Shown here: piece by piece, positions 13,790 through 15,014 of the stretch
How positions within the stretch are numbered: position 1 is the first letter of the stretch
Layout of the letters: every line of letters begins with the position of its first letter
Origin: CAYOVG01 sp964407285
GTDB taxonomy: Bacteria; Desulfobacterota; Syntrophobacteria; Syntrophobacterales; Syntrophobacteraceae
NCBI GenBank assembly: GCA_964407285.1
Contig: CAYOVG010000162.1
Span: forward strand, 1-15,014
DNA: 15,014 bases
Direction of reading: 5' to 3'
Position numbers and translations under genes: made by a program
Notes under the pieces: model-generated
What the model was told of the DNA's origin: nothing
The model's input: the letters and a program-made list of their open reading frames with translations, nothing else
Databases searched by the model: none

Positions 13790-14416
13790 ATGGAAGATAA
13801 TTTCAACGTCAAATCCGCGGAGTTCATCAAATCCGCCATGAAACCCGCCCACTATCCGCCTCCGGACGATCTTCCCGACATCGCCTTTGCGGGCAGGTCC
13901 AATGTGGGCAAGTCTTCGCTCATCAACTGCCTCGTTCAGCGCAAGAAGCTCGTCCGGACGAGCAACACGCCCGGCAGGACCCAATCCATCAACTTCTTCA
14001 AAATCAACAACGCCTTCTACTTTGTGGATCTCCCCGGGTATGGTTTCGCGAGGGTGCCGGAAGCGGTCCGGGAGAGCTGGCGTCCGATGGTGGAAAGCTA
14101 CCTGGAAAAGCGGGTCTCCCTGAGGGCGGTGATTCAGATCATGGACATCAGGCATCCTCCGACGCCGGATGACGTCATGCTCTGGAACTGGCTGCAGGGG
14201 CGGCGGATCACCGCGATCGGGGTCCTGACCAAGGCGGACAAGGTCAGCCGCAGCAGGTGGGACGCCCATCTCCGGCAGGCGGCCGCCGTGCTCAACGCCG
14301 CCGCGCGGGAGCTTGTTCTTTTCTCGTCGCTGACTCAGATGGGAAGGGACCGCCTTTGGGAGCGCCTGGCGCCTCTGATCGAACCTCCTGCCGTCGCCGA
14401 GCCGCCTCCATCATGA
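13790..14416 (+). CDS. engB: Ribosome biogenesis / cell-division GTP-binding protein EngB (YihA/YsxC)
   Basis: A TrmE-Era-EngA-EngB-Septin-like GTPase needed for late assembly of the large ribosomal subunit. Seen: G1 GRSNVGKS (35-42), G2 threonine in PGRTQ (61-65), G3 DLPG (80-83), G4 TKAD (147-150) and the G5-like FSS (178-180), all intact. From this ATG the protein is 208 residues, the normal family length. The frame is open back to an ATG at 13688 that overlaps the aminotransferase stop (TGATG) and would add 34 residues (MLAGRVLPAL...) not known from the family. The shorter form is preferred on length, though neither start has a strong ribosome site. The C terminus ends in a Pro-rich tail (EPPAVAEPPPS). 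Confidence 0.94.
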   Translation: MEDNFNVKSAEFIKSAMKPAHYPPPDDLPDIAFAGRSNVGKSSLINCLVQRKKLVRTSNTPGRTQSINFFKINNAFYFVDLPGYGFARVPEAVRESWRPMVESYLEKRVSLRAVIQIMDIRHPPTPDDVMLWNWLQGRRITAIGVLTKADKVSRSRWDAHLRQAAAVLNAAARELVLFSSLTQMGRDRLWERLAPLIEPPAVAEPPPS

Positions 14417-14442
14417 GCCTGCCCCTGCCCTCCCCTCGTGTG

Positions 14443-14468
14443 GGAACATCTCCGCATGCGGACGTTCC
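14443..14468. repeat. Palindrome downstream of engB
   Basis: A perfect 12-bp palindrome TCCGCATGCGGA (14451-14462) is nested within GGAAC (14443-14447) and GTTCC (14464-14468), giving an interrupted stem of about 26 bp beginning 27 bp after the engB stop. There is no T-run after it, so it is not a classical intrinsic terminator; it may stabilise the 3' end of the mRNA or bind a protein. Confidence 0.4.
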
Positions 14469-14496
14469 AAGCCGTCCCCACCATGAACTGTTGGAT

Positions 14497-14518
14497 TGCC
14501 GGAAAACCTTTTCCGGCA
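14497..14518. terminator. 22-bp inverted repeat, possible terminator
   Basis: The arms TGCCGGAAAA (14497-14506) and TTTTCCGGCA (14509-14518) are perfect inverted copies around a 2-base centre. In RNA, the GC part TGCCGG/CCGGCA could pair with the A/T-rich part as upper stem and loop. It lies between engB and the next gene, so it could end the upstream transcript or act as an operator for the downstream one. The T residues are inside the stem rather than after it, which weakens the terminator reading. Confidence 0.35.
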
Positions 14519-14558
14519 TGGAGGAGTGGCGGTTGGCAAGTTCGTAAGACATAGTCCC

Positions 14559-14588
14559 ATGAAAGAACGGTGGTTTTATGAAAGAACG
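14559..14588 (+). repeat. 11-bp direct repeat upstream of the exported-protein gene
   Basis: ATGAAAGAACG occurs at 14559-14569 and again at 14578-14588, 19 bp apart, ending right where the ribosome site of the next gene begins. The two copies may be a duplication of a false start region or a pair of binding sites spaced about two helical turns apart. Confidence 0.5.
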
Positions 14589-14601
14589 AAGGAGCATTTT
14601 G

Positions 14602-15014
14602 ATGAGAAAGAGAGTTCTTGGTCGATCACTTTCCGAATCCACCAGTGCGATGTTACGATCCGCTATAGTTGCGATGGTGTTCGCCGCGGTTTCACTTTGG
14701 ACGGCCCCGGCGCAGGCTGAAATCACCGATGCCAAGGTAGCCGCATTCGTGGAGGCGCTTCGATTGTCTGCTCCTAATACCGGGATCAAGAATGACGGGC
14801 TTTTCAGCGAATGGAAGATCAAGCTGGAAAATATCGTTCGATGGTCCACTCGCTGTACGGGAGTGGCCATGACTCCAGCCGAATTTGAAGCCAACCCGCA
14901 AAAAGCGCGTCAAGTGCTTGCCTGCACGATGGGCAAAATACTGCGCGAGCAGTACGAGATCGACGGAGACGAGTCGAGCGCCGTACGTAGCGCCGCGTCC
15001 TGGTGGATGTCGGG
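14602..15014 (+). CDS. Unrecognised exported protein (5' part, runs off the window)
   Basis: The first 137 codons of a gene that continues past the window edge. The start is well supported: AAGGAG (14589-14594) lies 7 bases before the ATG. The N terminus is a signal peptide with basic residues (MRKR), a hydrophobic core (about 17-33, AIVAMVFAAVSLW) and a probable signal-peptidase I site after AQA (residue 39), so the protein should be periplasmic or secreted. Mature features visible are Cys85 and Cys108, which could form a disulfide, and a Trp-rich segment near the window end (ASWWMSG). I do not recognise the family. An 11-bp direct repeat (ATGAAAGAACG at 14559-14569 and 14578-14588) lies immediately upstream of the ribosome site. 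Confidence 0.8.
   Translation, partial: MRKRVLGRSLSESTSAMLRSAIVAMVFAAVSLWTAPAQAEITDAKVAAFVEALRLSAPNTGIKNDGLFSEWKIKLENIVRWSTRCTGVAMTPAEFEANPQKARQVLACTMGKILREQYEIDGDESSAVRSAASWWMS

Noticed and set aside
14496..14720. A 74-codon plus-strand frame before the exported-protein gene
   Set aside because: It overlaps the well-supported signal-peptide gene in another frame, begins inside the 22-bp inverted repeat and has no ribosome site.

Overview
The window looks like a chromosomal segment of a GC-rich, Gram-negative bacterium. The most likely source is a deltaproteobacterium (Desulfobacterota, possibly Syntrophobacter-like). This rests on overall gene content and style, the predicted lipoproteins and the SPOR-domain envelope protein. 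It is an inference from memory of such genomes, not from a search. No rRNA, tRNA, complete insertion sequence or CRISPR array was seen.

Left part (1-3916). Two minus-strand genes come first: a rhomboid intramembrane protease and a lipoprotein-type serine hydrolase of the beta-lactamase/penicillin-binding-protein family. Then follows a gene-poor, visibly AT-richer patch. It holds an intact VapC-like PIN-domain toxin gene on the plus strand, and directly opposite its 3' end the decayed remains of a second toxin-antitoxin pair (vapB/vapC) on the minus strand. An imperfect 18-bp tandem repeat lies upstream of that remnant. This patch is the accessory part of the window.

Middle part (3917-9700), all plus strand. 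A HyuA-type hydantoinase/oxoprolinase ATPase-fold protein is followed by a 372-bp gap. The gap contains hairpins bounded by inverted heptamer arrays. Next come a histone-deacetylase-like amidohydrolase with an added C-terminal four-cysteine zinc-ribbon-like segment, rlmN, hisI and hisG. From the deacetylase onward the genes are separated by a few bases or overlap (rlmN/hisI by 23 bp, hisI/hisG by 4 bp), so they probably form one transcription unit. Histidine biosynthesis steps 1 (HisG) and 3 (HisI) are present; the other his genes are not in the window.

Right part (9701-15014), plus strand. A plausible sigma-70-type promoter precedes a 916-residue protein. That protein has a lipoprotein-like N terminus, TPR repeats, a Pro/Ala/Gln-rich linker of more than 500 residues and a C-terminal SPOR domain that should bind peptidoglycan. 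A class I/II PLP-dependent aminotransferase follows 13 bp later, then the ribosome-assembly/cell-division GTPase EngB (YihA/YsxC). After a 185-bp gap with two palindromes, an unrecognised secreted protein begins and runs off the window.

Most of this is ordinary housekeeping sequence. The items most worth a second look are the HyuA-like ATPase plus zinc-ribbon deacetylase pair, the toxin-antitoxin graveyard, the two kinds of short tandem repeats, and the long-linker TPR-SPOR lipoprotein.
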